DNA of 64,000 bases from Bacteroidetes bacterium GWF2_33_38. Lineage in GTDB: Bacteria > Bacteroidota > Bacteroidia > Bacteroidales > GWF2-33-38. A program made the translations under genes and the position numbers. Below the pieces are notes generated by a model that saw only the letters and a list, made by a program, of their open reading frames with translations, was not told the DNA's origin and made no database searches. Shown here piece after piece: positions 22,701-28,680 of the stretch (positions are counted from its first letter, which is position 1; the number at the start of each line of letters is the position of its first letter). The stretch is from the NCBI GenBank assembly GCA_001769505.1, contig MEOF01000019.1, positions 1-64,000 of the forward strand. Reading direction: 5' to 3'.

Positions 22701-23689
22701 GGGTCGCTCACGCCTCCCTCTGTTACTGCCATTATTTTGAAATAGTACGTTGTTCCAGGTAATAGCGATGAGGCTGTGTAAGTAACTGTATTTGCGACCG
22801 TTTGAGATAAATAATCAAAATTTACATTGTCGGTAGAGTAGTAAACAGCATAGCCAACTTCATTACTTGCCCAATTTGTCCAATTAAGAACAATCGAAGT
22901 TGACGTTACAGTACCAAACGATAAAGTTCCACTAACGGCAGTTGGAGTTGGTGGGGTAAAAGTTAATTTAGAATTAGATTCGGGAATGGTTGATAAATTG
23001 TTTTGGGCTGTGGCACTAAAAGTAGCTGTATTTGCTGTTTGTTGAGTTCTTAATTGAGTATTTACAGTTCCATTAATTCCACAAGTGTAAGTAAAAGCAG
23101 GAGTCCCGTTTATCATAGTTCCGTAACGATATTCAATAACGCCTGTTTTTTCATAAATTTTCACTTGATAATTCATATCAGGAGTTGTGTTTTGGTAAAC
23201 AGCCATATTAATCCATTCAACAGTTAAAATTCTGTCGGGAGAAGTTCCTGTTAATAGATATTTAATGCTTTCTCCTAGTGGGTCAACAGCACCTTGAGTT
23301 GTTTGATCGTCGTAAAAAGGAGCTAATGCAATTAACGTTCCTCCAGATGTTGAAAAATAGCTGTTAACGTATGAGTAAGCACCTCCGTCGGCACCTCCAG
23401 TTGCAGTAGAAGATGAAAAATCCATATATCCATTTGTCGATACGCTAAATTTTGTGTATCGAACTCCGTTATACCAGAAATCAAAACCTATATCATGTTG
23501 GTACGACCTATTATCGTCTTCTATATAGCTTGTGTTGTTTCTCCAACTTGAGAGCGGAGTACCAGTCGATCCAATACTATTGTAAGTATTTCCAGTGCTT
23601 CGTGTAACGGTGTAATTTGTTATACTTTGTGCAAAAATTTGCACACTTAATACTAAAACGACTGCGATTAGGAGTATATATTTTTTCAT
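13742..23689 (-). CDS. 3315-residue modular surface protein with T9SS type A sorting domain
   Basis: Signal peptide 1-20 (ends IFAQ). In order: beta-sandwich; Fn3-like domain at about 249-337; a G8-like block (ATGDWDNTATWVGGVVPT) near 342-400; long beta-helix-like repeats; PKD/Ig-like region at 977-1145; a second G8-like block near 1149; Calx-beta 1 at about 1639-1750; Calx-beta 2 at 1752-2290, split by a seven-bladed SBBP propeller at 1770-2200; Calx-beta 3 at 2292-2405; two tandem 353-residue modules (Ig-like, LamG-like, Ig-like) at about 2407-3110; and a T9SS type A domain (FKIYPNPV to KKLIIR) at about 3230-3315. Calx-beta domains usually bind Ca2+. The protein is expected to be anchored on the cell surface or released. 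Probably an adhesin or matrix protein; no enzyme domain was recognised. Confidence 0.95.
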   Translation of the reverse strand: MKKYILLIAVVLVLSVQIFAQSITNYTVTRSTGNTYNSIGSTGTPLSSWRNNTSYIEDDNRSYQHDIGFDFWYNGVRYTKFSVSTNGYMDFSSSTATGGADGGAYSYVNSYFSTSGGTLIALAPFYDDQTTQGAVDPLGESIKYLLTGTSPDRILTVEWINMAVYQNTTPDMNYQVKIYEKTGVIEYRYGTMINGTPAFTYTCGINGTVNTQLRTQQTANTATFSATAQNNLSTIPESNSKLTFTPPTPTAVSGTLSFGTVTSTSIVLNWTNWASNEVGYAVYYSTDNVNFDYLSQTVANTVTYTASSLLPGTTYYFKIMAVTEGGVSDPLTGSQATSAPTTIYSAATGDWDNTATWVGGVVPTSASNVVIKNGHTVSIRNANATCYNLTVGEGTSGILQYIGNTARTLTVTGDLTINVGGTFTVNTGSNRTHLLYHAGNIVNNGTFNLYADSGSLCNITFNKNGNQTISGTGATTKFNLITLNMGTSNANILDVTSSTFSSGATANYLTLTNGTFKYSVSGTTTITPYTTAYVIPATGGFWINSVNATVNTGASLTATGNLTLSAGTLNIGNASDENLISGGGQITVSGGTLNIAGRLDRTYTTTLTRLDISDGTINVPVYGSTSTTISPFEMSVNGSIFNMSGGTIVIPRAGGGTSYLGIKTTNGTLNVTGGTLQIGNTSTPASSIISINSLVSFANVNVNSSNATARLTNDFTVFNDFTITAGTFNANNYNFTLGRNWTNSGTFTTGTGVFSLNGTGNQNITKSTGESFYNLTINKSSGEVVLLNNISVTNILNLSSGNINCGSNTITLGTSTSVTGTLTYTSGNIVGKFKRWINTPATSIIFPIGSQTENRKATLLFNNLTSGALTTEFISSDAGSNGLPLIDGGFTVQHQFSEGYWNLVASDGLASSNFDIELNGEGFDSYNLLSSTRLIKRVDESSAWTLSGTHVDLESNIAKRSGMGTLSAQIGFASTICSDFVATEIIGDTTVCINDASVSYSVTNYLGNSYNWSCVGGNIISGQGTNSILITWGLTGGDGEVSVVEQNNCGDNNSSIIIPIIINPFPTTDIVGESVVSQNQSGVTYSVNDIVGYSYAWSVDGGTISSGSGTSEISVNWGSGTSGNVYVTVTPTCGSGENKSLAITIRGPILSATSGNWTSTSTWVGGVVPTVNDYVTISTGHTVVMNGPGYSCYSLTINGTANWAASYSTYVGNGGINISSTGNITGTENGSLTSTGGLTVNSTLTSNSVSLVLQTNASTIAGTGSIGKLTINANTINNGDITVRSVLQGSATLTQGENSSLTLNMQQVFVSGLVANAIGNTVIYESTSTQYIKGITYNNLNLISSGTKTLAGSITVNDSLVVSDCTFDVSSYNYSISITGNWIATNTVFNKRFGNVTFNGDETQTLSGINAFENLIINNSGNGVDIGNDITISGVLTLTDGIITTNSNNVIVSNTGYLSISGYSSNSFINGNLRRYIATNTNTYAFPVGVGVSSSNYNRLDFVNNNITGVSYLTASVNTISETGNNIDLRLNTTQNSLNFYNAKSEIANWTLTANASKTGGDFGIHLYTSNISNLTDNEFFVISRSSSSSDYADWASNESTTTIPTDNSVGRTVASGYAKRSGIDSFESFTIGLASQATVQFSQVNSNGYELNGIEEIDVELNFALPFDVTIDYAISGTATPNTDFVLASGTLTFNNGETLNPINLNLINDVILESDETVIISLSNPSAGLTLGSVVEHTFTINDDDSYREIAFETTTSSAYENETTPEYWEWTKQITSTTNAYPRSMIVDSDKNVVLMMSFEGTVTIQNDSYVSSGASDMLLVKYNPNGTILWVKQAGGTDVDTPLDIQIDSDDNIYVTGGFKTTAYFGTTSVVSSGGQDAFLVKYSSSGDVIWAKNVAWGTDVSRVEAIELNNNEIILSGLFKGTVDFGGTTLSVESSALNNFITKLDTSGAFIWATKIKSNNINTKINRVVSSNGYYYFAGSYSGSLYIGADTYTSLGLKDLVVLKVDSDGNILWVKTGGGTKDDFWNSIDHDAEGNIFLTGSIYGSGTISSETITINGSSDMIYAKYDADGNLIFAANKGGAGADIGVDVSVLNNYVHLTGAFTNEITWGSSNLNSSSATNYDAFIGLTDINGNEVFAKQIYGSSYEQGSVVMIENDGNAYISGYNASDTLCFNIDTLFGSGNIDCFVSKYKYASTIPLVINTIDYDNEVTVDYTIIGGNATNGNDYTLSNGSVTIQAGDSKSYINAVLNDDLTEETSENIQVQLSNPTNAVLGGNDEYSFSILDNDTKPIVQFENASQVVFESVSEVECKLSIDHVYDQEVTVDYAITGGDAINGQDFNLSNGTITIPIDSLCAYITIPLICDSTQESDETLIITLSNPSNATIGEKLTYTLLIYNAPTPPIAGISCNYGVGSLTLTAESSTGTCAWYDSEFGGNLLATGNSYITPELTTTTTYYAASINVDNTLYFPNKGGYTKIPNNPSIDLSGNLTIEMLINVKDFTTRHYLFDKWYSGEGRIAVETSGVLVYYYGNCDTYCTSYRALSSVQTLPLNEWVHIALVRDNTNGILAWYINGVKTVQTQLIYTPSQTTKDILIGNMHNGEIDEIRIWNKARTSTEILNDMSSSLLGNEANLLAYYDMDNGKGLVLEDLTSSNFDGYLLNMDSLESWKYKTIYNQSSRVPVVAEIYQSTNFLGNDTTALQSVVLDAGSGDSYIWNDGSSLSTLTVENSGLYWVSVSDDNCILRDSVQVNITLTSPSVENVCRAGSGTVTLEAESGTNEAVWYDAPTAGNLLHIGEVYTSPKLTSTTNYYAAAANINKSLDFNATADYAVIPNNVAMNMSGNLTIEMKIKVSDFSSRHYLLDKWYSGEGRISVETDGTLHYYYGCCDTYCSTWQSLSSVQSIPLNEWTHIAIVRDNTNNTLTWYINGVKTVQTIVKYTSIQTTKNILIGNMHSGEIDEIRIWNRARSASELIADKNILLLGLEPGLIAYYNMDNGRGLVLEDKTNNGFDGYLLNMDSTTVWKSNSIIEEGLRAQLQVTINDNPVELGNDTTVESSLVLDATNEYSTYLWNDNSTVQTLNVTSSGEYWVSVVDGNGCFDIDTIDVTVNSAKALVLTEEEINEINNVSYQFENFEAKLNGDIIDLSWLIENEMSTYYYTIEKTIDLEKFEVLDIIFAGEKTSLVDYVIFDDNPHKGVSYYRLKQTDLYGKSIYSDLIRVEYGQDSKQIMFKIYPNPVQYNQAFYVNMTGLKSNDEVLVIVIDALGREMYSKVIFTNSEGSVLEAIDPHGRLEPGTYFIVGSSKDEIYSKKLIIR
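14350..16470 (-). repeat. Tandem duplicated 353-residue Ig-like/LamG module
   Basis: Two copies offset by 1059 bp (for example gaatacc at 15084 and 16143). Both encode an Ig-like strand set (AWYDSEFGGNLL or VWYDAPTAGNLL), a LamG-like domain with LDKWYSGEGRI or FDKWYSGEGRI, a Cys-rich YYGxCDTYC loop, GNMHxGEIDEIRIWN, and a closing YxWNDxS Ig-like domain. High similarity suggests a recent internal duplication. Confidence 0.85.
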
Positions 23690-23727
23690 AACTATAAAAT
23701 TTCAATTTTAACGATGTTCTTTATACG

Positions 23728-23735
23728 CAAAGATA
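23728..23735 (-). promoter_or_regulatory. -7 box of the giant T9SS protein gene
   Basis: On the minus strand this reads TATCTTTG, a perfect TAnnTTTG box, 38 bases upstream of ATG 23689. A T-rich run with TTG lies upstream but its spacing is short. Confidence 0.5.
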
Positions 23736-23830
23736 CCATAAAAGTTGCAAAAAACAGAAAGTTTTAAACAAGCATTAATCGTACTTAATTTATTAGAATG
23801 CAATATTTTAAGTAAGACTATTAACAAACA

Positions 23831-24760
23831 CTAAAGGTTTCCGCATTGGTGTACAATTTTAAGTGATTTGTCAATATTTTCCGCAAGCGTAGTTTTCGCT
23901 TCAAGCCAGTTAATATGGAATCCATTTTTTTCCATTCGGCGAAACCATGTCATTTGTCTTTTTGAAAATTGATGAATTGCAATATTGAGTTTTTCAAACA
24001 TTTCATCAAATGAAAGTTCTTTGAAAATATATTTAGAAATGTACTTGTATTCTAAACCATAATATTCGATATCTTCTTTGGAAATACCTTTTTGTATCAA
24101 CGCTTCAACTTCCTGAACCATACCATGTTCAAGTCTATACTTTAACCGATTGGTGATTTTTGTTTTTACAATTTCTCGATCTGTATTTAATCCCAAAATT
24201 GTATGTGAAAATTTTGGTAATTTTGTGTAGTTAATCGTGTTTGTTTTATTAAATTTTTCAATTTCTATCGCTCTAATAATCCTTTTCTTCGAGTCAAAAT
24301 CAGAATTATTATGCGTTTTTCTTAATTTTTTTAAGATTTCAACGAGTTCAGACATTCCTTTTTTTTCTAATTCGTCTCGAAGCTCTTTATTTGAAGGAAC
24401 GTGTAGTAATTTATATCCTGAAAGAATAGCCTCAATATACATTCCTGTTCCACCGCAAAGTATTGCTTTTTTATCTCGTTTTTTGATATCATCGTAAGCA
24501 CTCATAAAATCTTGTTGAAACTCAAATACATTGTACTTGTACCCAGCGTCAACAATATCGATTAAGTGATAATTAATAAAATTATTATTGACTTTGTAAT
24601 CGTCAATATCTTTACCAGTTCCGATATCCATTCCACGATAAACCTGACGAGAGTCGGCGCTGATGATTTCTCCATTAATTTTATTTGCTAAATGTGCTGC
24701 AAAAGTTGTTTTTCCAACAGCTGTTGGTCCAAGAATAACGATTAATTTATTTTCGCTCAT
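23831..24760 (-). CDS. miaA: tRNA dimethylallyltransferase
   Basis: Transfers a dimethylallyl group to N6 of A37 in tRNAs that read UNN codons. 309 residues, typical length. Visible features are the P-loop GPTAVGKTT (11-19), the SADSRQVYRGMDIGTGKD substrate segment, GGTGMYIEAI, and the C-terminal FSKRQMTWFRR RNA-binding signature. It is transcribed alone; the upstream neighbour diverges. The Leu/Phe-rich C-terminal end is ordinary for the family. Confidence 0.96.
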   Translation of the reverse strand: MSENKLIVILGPTAVGKTTFAAHLANKINGEIISADSRQVYRGMDIGTGKDIDDYKVNNNFINYHLIDIVDAGYKYNVFEFQQDFMSAYDDIKKRDKKAILCGGTGMYIEAILSGYKLLHVPSNKELRDELEKKGMSELVEILKKLRKTHNNSDFDSKKRIIRAIEIEKFNKTNTINYTKLPKFSHTILGLNTDREIVKTKITNRLKYRLEHGMVQEVEALIQKGISKEDIEYYGLEYKYISKYIFKELSFDEMFEKLNIAIHQFSKRQMTWFRRMEKNGFHINWLEAKTTLAENIDKSLKIVHQCGNL

Positions 24761-24823
24761 TTAAAGATATTGAATTACAGATTGTTTATGGTTAAAAAAT
24801 AAATAATCTTAAAATTAATTATA

Positions 24824-24831
24824 ATTTTGCA
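24824..24831 (+). promoter_or_regulatory. -7 box upstream of Yip1-family gene / smpB operon
   Basis: TAATTTTG matches TAnnTTTG and lies 20 bases before ATG 24851. A -33 element is not clear. Confidence 0.4.
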
Positions 24832-24850
24832 GAAAATAAACAATTAGCGT

Positions 24851-25441
24851 ATGAACTTAGATTTAAATCAAATATTGAATAGAGCAAAAAATATTTTAAC
24901 CGAACCTATTAAAGAATGGGAGATAATAAAATCAGAAGATTCGGACAAGAATCAACTTTTGAAAAATTATGTGCTTCCTTTTGCAATAACAATATTTGTT
25001 GCATCGTTTTTCGGGAATTTAATGTTTTTGAGTTTTTTCTCATTTACATTTCAATTTTTAAGTGCATTGGTTTCTGCATTAACTTCGGTACTAGGAGTTT
25101 ACATCTCAGCCTATGTTATTACCGAGCTTTCGCCTAGTTTTAATTCGAAGAAAAATTTAAATTCGACTTTCAAATTAGTTGCGTATTCTTTTACCGCATC
25201 TTTCGTTGTAAGCATTGTTACAGGATTAATTCCAGCATTATCGATATTATCAATAGCAGGATTGTATTCTTTATACCTTATATATACGGGATTAACCCCA
25301 ATTCTTGAAACATCTGAGGATAAAAAAGTGCCATTTCTCATCGTTTCTACACTTGTGATTATTGTTACTTACTTAGTTCTTGCGTTTTTATTGGGTTTAA
25401 TTCTTACTCCTTTTTTAGCAACAACGGTGCTATCGTTATAA
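24851..25441 (+). CDS. Yip1-family integral membrane protein
   Basis: 196 residues. A short cytoplasmic N-terminus (NRAKNILTEPIKEWEIIKSE) precedes about five hydrophobic helices to the C-terminus. The N-terminal P-x-x-EW pattern and the helix arrangement match bacterial Yip1-domain proteins. The role of the bacterial members is not established. The stop lies four bases before the smpB start, implying co-transcription. Confidence 0.8.
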   Translation: MNLDLNQILNRAKNILTEPIKEWEIIKSEDSDKNQLLKNYVLPFAITIFVASFFGNLMFLSFFSFTFQFLSALVSALTSVLGVYISAYVITELSPSFNSKKNLNSTFKLVAYSFTASFVVSIVTGLIPALSILSIAGLYSLYLIYTGLTPILETSEDKKVPFLIVSTLVIIVTYLVLAFLLGLILTPFLATTVLSL

Positions 25442-25445
25442 ATTT

Positions 25446-25898
25446 ATGCGAGAATCAAGTATTAACATTAAAAACAAAAAGGCTTTTTTTGATTATGAGA
25501 TTGTCGAACGGTTTGTCGCAGGGATTGTATTAACGGGAACAGAAATAAAATCAATTCGACAAGGGCAGGTTAATTTTACCGATGCATATTGTTTTATTTT
25601 AAAACAGGAGATGTGGATAAAAGGACTTCATATCTCAGAGTATTCTCACGGAAACATATATAATCATGAACCTAAACGCGATAGAAAGCTACTTCTAAAT
25701 TCGCGTGAAATTAAAAAAATATCAACAAAAGTTAAGGAAAAAGGATTTACTATAGTTCCTTTAAAAATGTTTATTAACGGGAATGGATTTGCAAAAGTTG
25801 AAATATCCTTGGCTCGAGGAAAAGCTCAACACGATAAACGCGAAACCTTAAAGAAAAAGGATGCAACTCGAGAAATCGAAAGAAGAGACCGATATTAA
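25446..25898 (+). CDS. smpB: SsrA-binding protein SmpB
   Basis: Partner of tmRNA in trans-translation, which rescues stalled ribosomes. 150 residues, beta-barrel with a basic C-terminal tail. Family signatures visible are NKKAFFDYEIVERFVAGIVL, GTEIKSIRQGQVNFTDAY, the LLLNSREIKKI segment, and a C-terminus rich in Lys/Arg (KKKDATREIERRDRY). The tmRNA gene is not in this window. Second gene after the Yip1-family gene. Confidence 0.96.
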   Translation: MRESSINIKNKKAFFDYEIVERFVAGIVLTGTEIKSIRQGQVNFTDAYCFILKQEMWIKGLHISEYSHGNIYNHEPKRDRKLLLNSREIKKISTKVKEKGFTIVPLKMFINGNGFAKVEISLARGKAQHDKRETLKKKDATREIERRDRY

Positions 25899-25989
25899 AT
25901 TCCGTCTCGTTTATATTTTTTATAAGACTTTCTATCACACAAAAAATTAAATCTGATTTAGGAATTCAAAAACGAAAATGATTTTTAAT

Positions 25990-25997
25990 TACATTTG
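25990..25997 (+). promoter_or_regulatory. -7 box upstream of MBL-fold hydrolase / gapN
   Basis: TACATTTG matches TAnnTTTG. It lies 19 bases before ATG 26017 and downstream of the smpB stop, so the following pair likely has its own promoter. Confidence 0.45.
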
Positions 25998-26016
25998 TAA
26001 GTATTAAAACTTGAAA

Positions 26017-26856
26017 ATGAAATTATTTAAAATCGAAACGGGGAGCTTTAAGCTTGATGGAGGGGCAATGTTTGGAGTTGTTCCCAAAGTTATGTGGGCA
26101 AAACAATATCCTGCAGACGAAAACAATCAGTGTAATTTAGTAATGCGTAGCTTGTTAATCAATGATGGCAACAGAATTGTCTTAATTGATAATGGATTAG
26201 GGGAAAAACAAGACGAGCATTTTATAAAAAATTTTGGTCTTTTTGGAGACGACTCACTTGAAAAATCCTTATCAACTGCTGGATATTCATTTGATGACAT
26301 CACCGACATTGTACTTACTCATTTGCATTTCGATCATTGCGGAGGAACTATAAAATATAACGAAAAAAGGGAATTGGTTCCTGCTTTTAAAAATGCAACA
26401 GTATGGAGTAGTCAAGAACAATGGGAGCTTGCCATGAATCCGAATAAACGAGAAAAAGCTTCGTATTTAAAAGAAAATTTTGTGCCTATTTTAGAATCCG
26501 GGAAATTGCGATTATTCGACAATAATATGTTTCTAACACCGAATATTGAATTACGTTTGGTGCATGGACACTCTTCTGGTCAAACGATTGTGTACATAAA
26601 TTATAATGGAAAAACCGTAATTTATACAGCTGATTTATTACCCTTAGTTGCACAAATTCCTATTCCATGGGTTATGAGTTATGATACCAGACCTCTACTT
26701 ACGCTTGAAGAAAAACAAAGCTTATTGGAAGAAGCCGTTGAGAAAAATCAAATTTTATTTTTCGAACACGATTTTTATACCGAATGTTGCACCGTAAAAA
26801 TGACCGAAAAAGGAATAAGGTTAGATAAAGCAATGAAATTTGAAGAAATTCTTTAA
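26017..26856 (+). CDS. Metallo-beta-lactamase-fold hydrolase
   Basis: 279 residues from ATG 26017 (a TTG two codons upstream is in frame but less likely). The zinc-binding motif is THLHFDHCGG, giving H102, H104, D106 and H107. A later His (LVHGHSSGQT) and Asp (YTADLLP) complete the usual two-metal site. The layout resembles quorum-quenching-lactonase-like or general MBL-fold hydrolases, but the substrate cannot be told from sequence. Cytoplasmic. It overlaps nothing and ends ten bases before the gapN start, so the two are probably co-expressed. Confidence 0.88.
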   Translation: MKLFKIETGSFKLDGGAMFGVVPKVMWAKQYPADENNQCNLVMRSLLINDGNRIVLIDNGLGEKQDEHFIKNFGLFGDDSLEKSLSTAGYSFDDITDIVLTHLHFDHCGGTIKYNEKRELVPAFKNATVWSSQEQWELAMNPNKREKASYLKENFVPILESGKLRLFDNNMFLTPNIELRLVHGHSSGQTIVYINYNGKTVIYTADLLPLVAQIPIPWVMSYDTRPLLTLEEKQSLLEEAVEKNQILFFEHDFYTECCTVKMTEKGIRLDKAMKFEEIL

Positions 26857-26866
26857 ACCTGAAATT

Positions 26867-28483
26867 ATGAGCACTGAACTAAATTTATCATTTCCTGACA
26901 GAAAACTATTGCCAGATAGCTGTTATATGAGTTTTCCTTTAAATCAAACAGAATACCTCATCGATGGCGAAATTCAAAAATGGGTTGGAGAATTTGAAAA
27001 AGTATATTCTCCTGTTTTTTTAAATCAAAACGGAGTAATTGAAAATTATATAGGAAGTTATCCTTTAATGGATAAAGAAAAGTCGTTATTGGCATTAAAT
27101 TCCGCTGTAAAAGCTTTTGATAATGGAAATGGCGAGTGGCCCAAAATGACAATTTCAGATAGAATAAAATGTTTTAAACACTTTGTTTTATTGATGAAAA
27201 ATGAACGAACAGCAATTGTAAAATTATTGATGTGGGAAATCGGAAAAAGCTTAAGCGACTCTGAAAAAGAATTTGATAGAACTATAGATTATATCAATGA
27301 TACGATTGATGCATTAAAAAAATTAGATCGGGATTCATCTCGTTTTACGATTTCTCAAAATATTATAGCTCAAGTTCGTAGAGCTCCGTTGGGAGTCGTC
27401 TTGTGCATGGGGCCTTTCAATTACCCGTTAAATGAAACTTTCACAACGCTAATCCCTGCTTTAATCATGGGAAATGTCATAATTTTTAAGCCGCCAAAAC
27501 ATGGCGTTTTACTTCATTCACCATTGCTAAAAGCGTTTAAAGAAGCTTTTCCAAAAGGCGTAATTAATACCGTTTATGGCGATGGCAAAAAAGTAATTTC
27601 CCCATTGATGGAATCGGGGAAAATAAATGTACTTGCATTTATTGGCTCGAGCCGCGTAGCTGATATTTTAAAAGTTCAACACCCGAAACCACATCGTTTA
27701 AAATCGATTTTAGGTTTAGAGGCAAAAAATCCAGCTATCATTTTACCCGATGCTGATATTGAAAGTACCGTTAAAGAATGCATATCTGGAGCCTTATCGT
27801 TTAATGGACAGCGTTGTACAGCATTAAAAATTCTTTTTGTTCATGAATCTATTCTAGAGTCGTTTTCCGAAAGATTTTGTAAGGAAGTTTCAAAACTAAT
27901 TATTGGCATGCCATGGGATAATGGCGTAAATATCACACCTTTACCTGAGACAAATAAAACTGAATATTTAATAGCTTTAGTTGAAGATGCCTTGAGCCAT
28001 GGTGCAAAGATTGCAAACGAAAATGGAGGTAAATTTAATCGTTCTTTATTTTTTCCTGCGGTTTTGTCAAATGTTAATAATCAAATGAGGATTTATCACG
28101 AAGAACAATTTGGACCTATTGTTCCAATCGTGAGTTTTAAAAATATATCCGAGCCGTTGAATTATGTAATTAGTTCGGATTACGGACAACAGGCAAGTAT
28201 TTTTGGGAATGATTCGGATAAGATAGCAGAATTAATTGATACTCTTGTAAATCAGGTATGCAGAGTAAATGTTAATTCACAATGTCAGCGAGGACCTGAC
28301 GAGTTTCCATTTACTGGGAGAAAAGATTCTGCAGAAGGTACACTTTCAGTGTCTGATGCTTTAAAAGTTTTTTCAATTCGCACCCTAGTAGCCGCTAAAG
28401 AAAACGATTTAAATAAACAGATTATCACAGATATTTTAAAAGAACAAAAATCGAATTTTTTATCAACTGATTTTATTTTCTAA
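26867..28483 (+). CDS. gapN: Non-phosphorylating NADP-dependent glyceraldehyde-3-phosphate dehydrogenase (aldehyde dehydrogenase family)
   Basis: Oxidises glyceraldehyde-3-phosphate directly to 3-phosphoglycerate, giving NADPH but no ATP. 538 residues from ATG 26867; the longer frame from TTG 26840 overlaps the upstream gene. ALDH-fold marks are GPFNYPLNETFTTLIPAL, GLEAKNPAI with general base E285, and FNGQRCTALK with nucleophile C317. The RRAPLGVVLCMGPFNYP stretch and the overall length fit the Bacteroidota GapN-type group, a specific call from memory of the family. A succinate-semialdehyde or other ALDH role is less likely but not excluded by sequence alone. Confidence 0.82.
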   Translation: MSTELNLSFPDRKLLPDSCYMSFPLNQTEYLIDGEIQKWVGEFEKVYSPVFLNQNGVIENYIGSYPLMDKEKSLLALNSAVKAFDNGNGEWPKMTISDRIKCFKHFVLLMKNERTAIVKLLMWEIGKSLSDSEKEFDRTIDYINDTIDALKKLDRDSSRFTISQNIIAQVRRAPLGVVLCMGPFNYPLNETFTTLIPALIMGNVIIFKPPKHGVLLHSPLLKAFKEAFPKGVINTVYGDGKKVISPLMESGKINVLAFIGSSRVADILKVQHPKPHRLKSILGLEAKNPAIILPDADIESTVKECISGALSFNGQRCTALKILFVHESILESFSERFCKEVSKLIIGMPWDNGVNITPLPETNKTEYLIALVEDALSHGAKIANENGGKFNRSLFFPAVLSNVNNQMRIYHEEQFGPIVPIVSFKNISEPLNYVISSDYGQQASIFGNDSDKIAELIDTLVNQVCRVNVNSQCQRGPDEFPFTGRKDSAEGTLSVSDALKVFSIRTLVAAKENDLNKQIITDILKEQKSNFLSTDFIF

Positions 28484-28506
28484 ATATTTTCAAGGAAGTA
28501 AGTATT

Positions 28507-28550
28507 AAAATCTCGCTATATTTTAAAAAATTAGTGGGATTTTGTTTTTT
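28507..28550 (+). terminator. Intrinsic terminator after gapN
   Basis: A 12-bp stem (28507-28518 with 28532-28543, including two G-U pairs) is followed by a run of T at 28545-28550. Confidence 0.75.
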
Positions 28551-28680
28551 CGCTCAATTACAAAAAAGTGAATAAATGTAAATTCTTAAAAAAATAAAAG
28601 TATTCAAAAAATGATTAAATTATTCAAAATGAGTAGAAAATGATACTTTTTTTCTATATTCGCATTAATGAGTTATTAAA

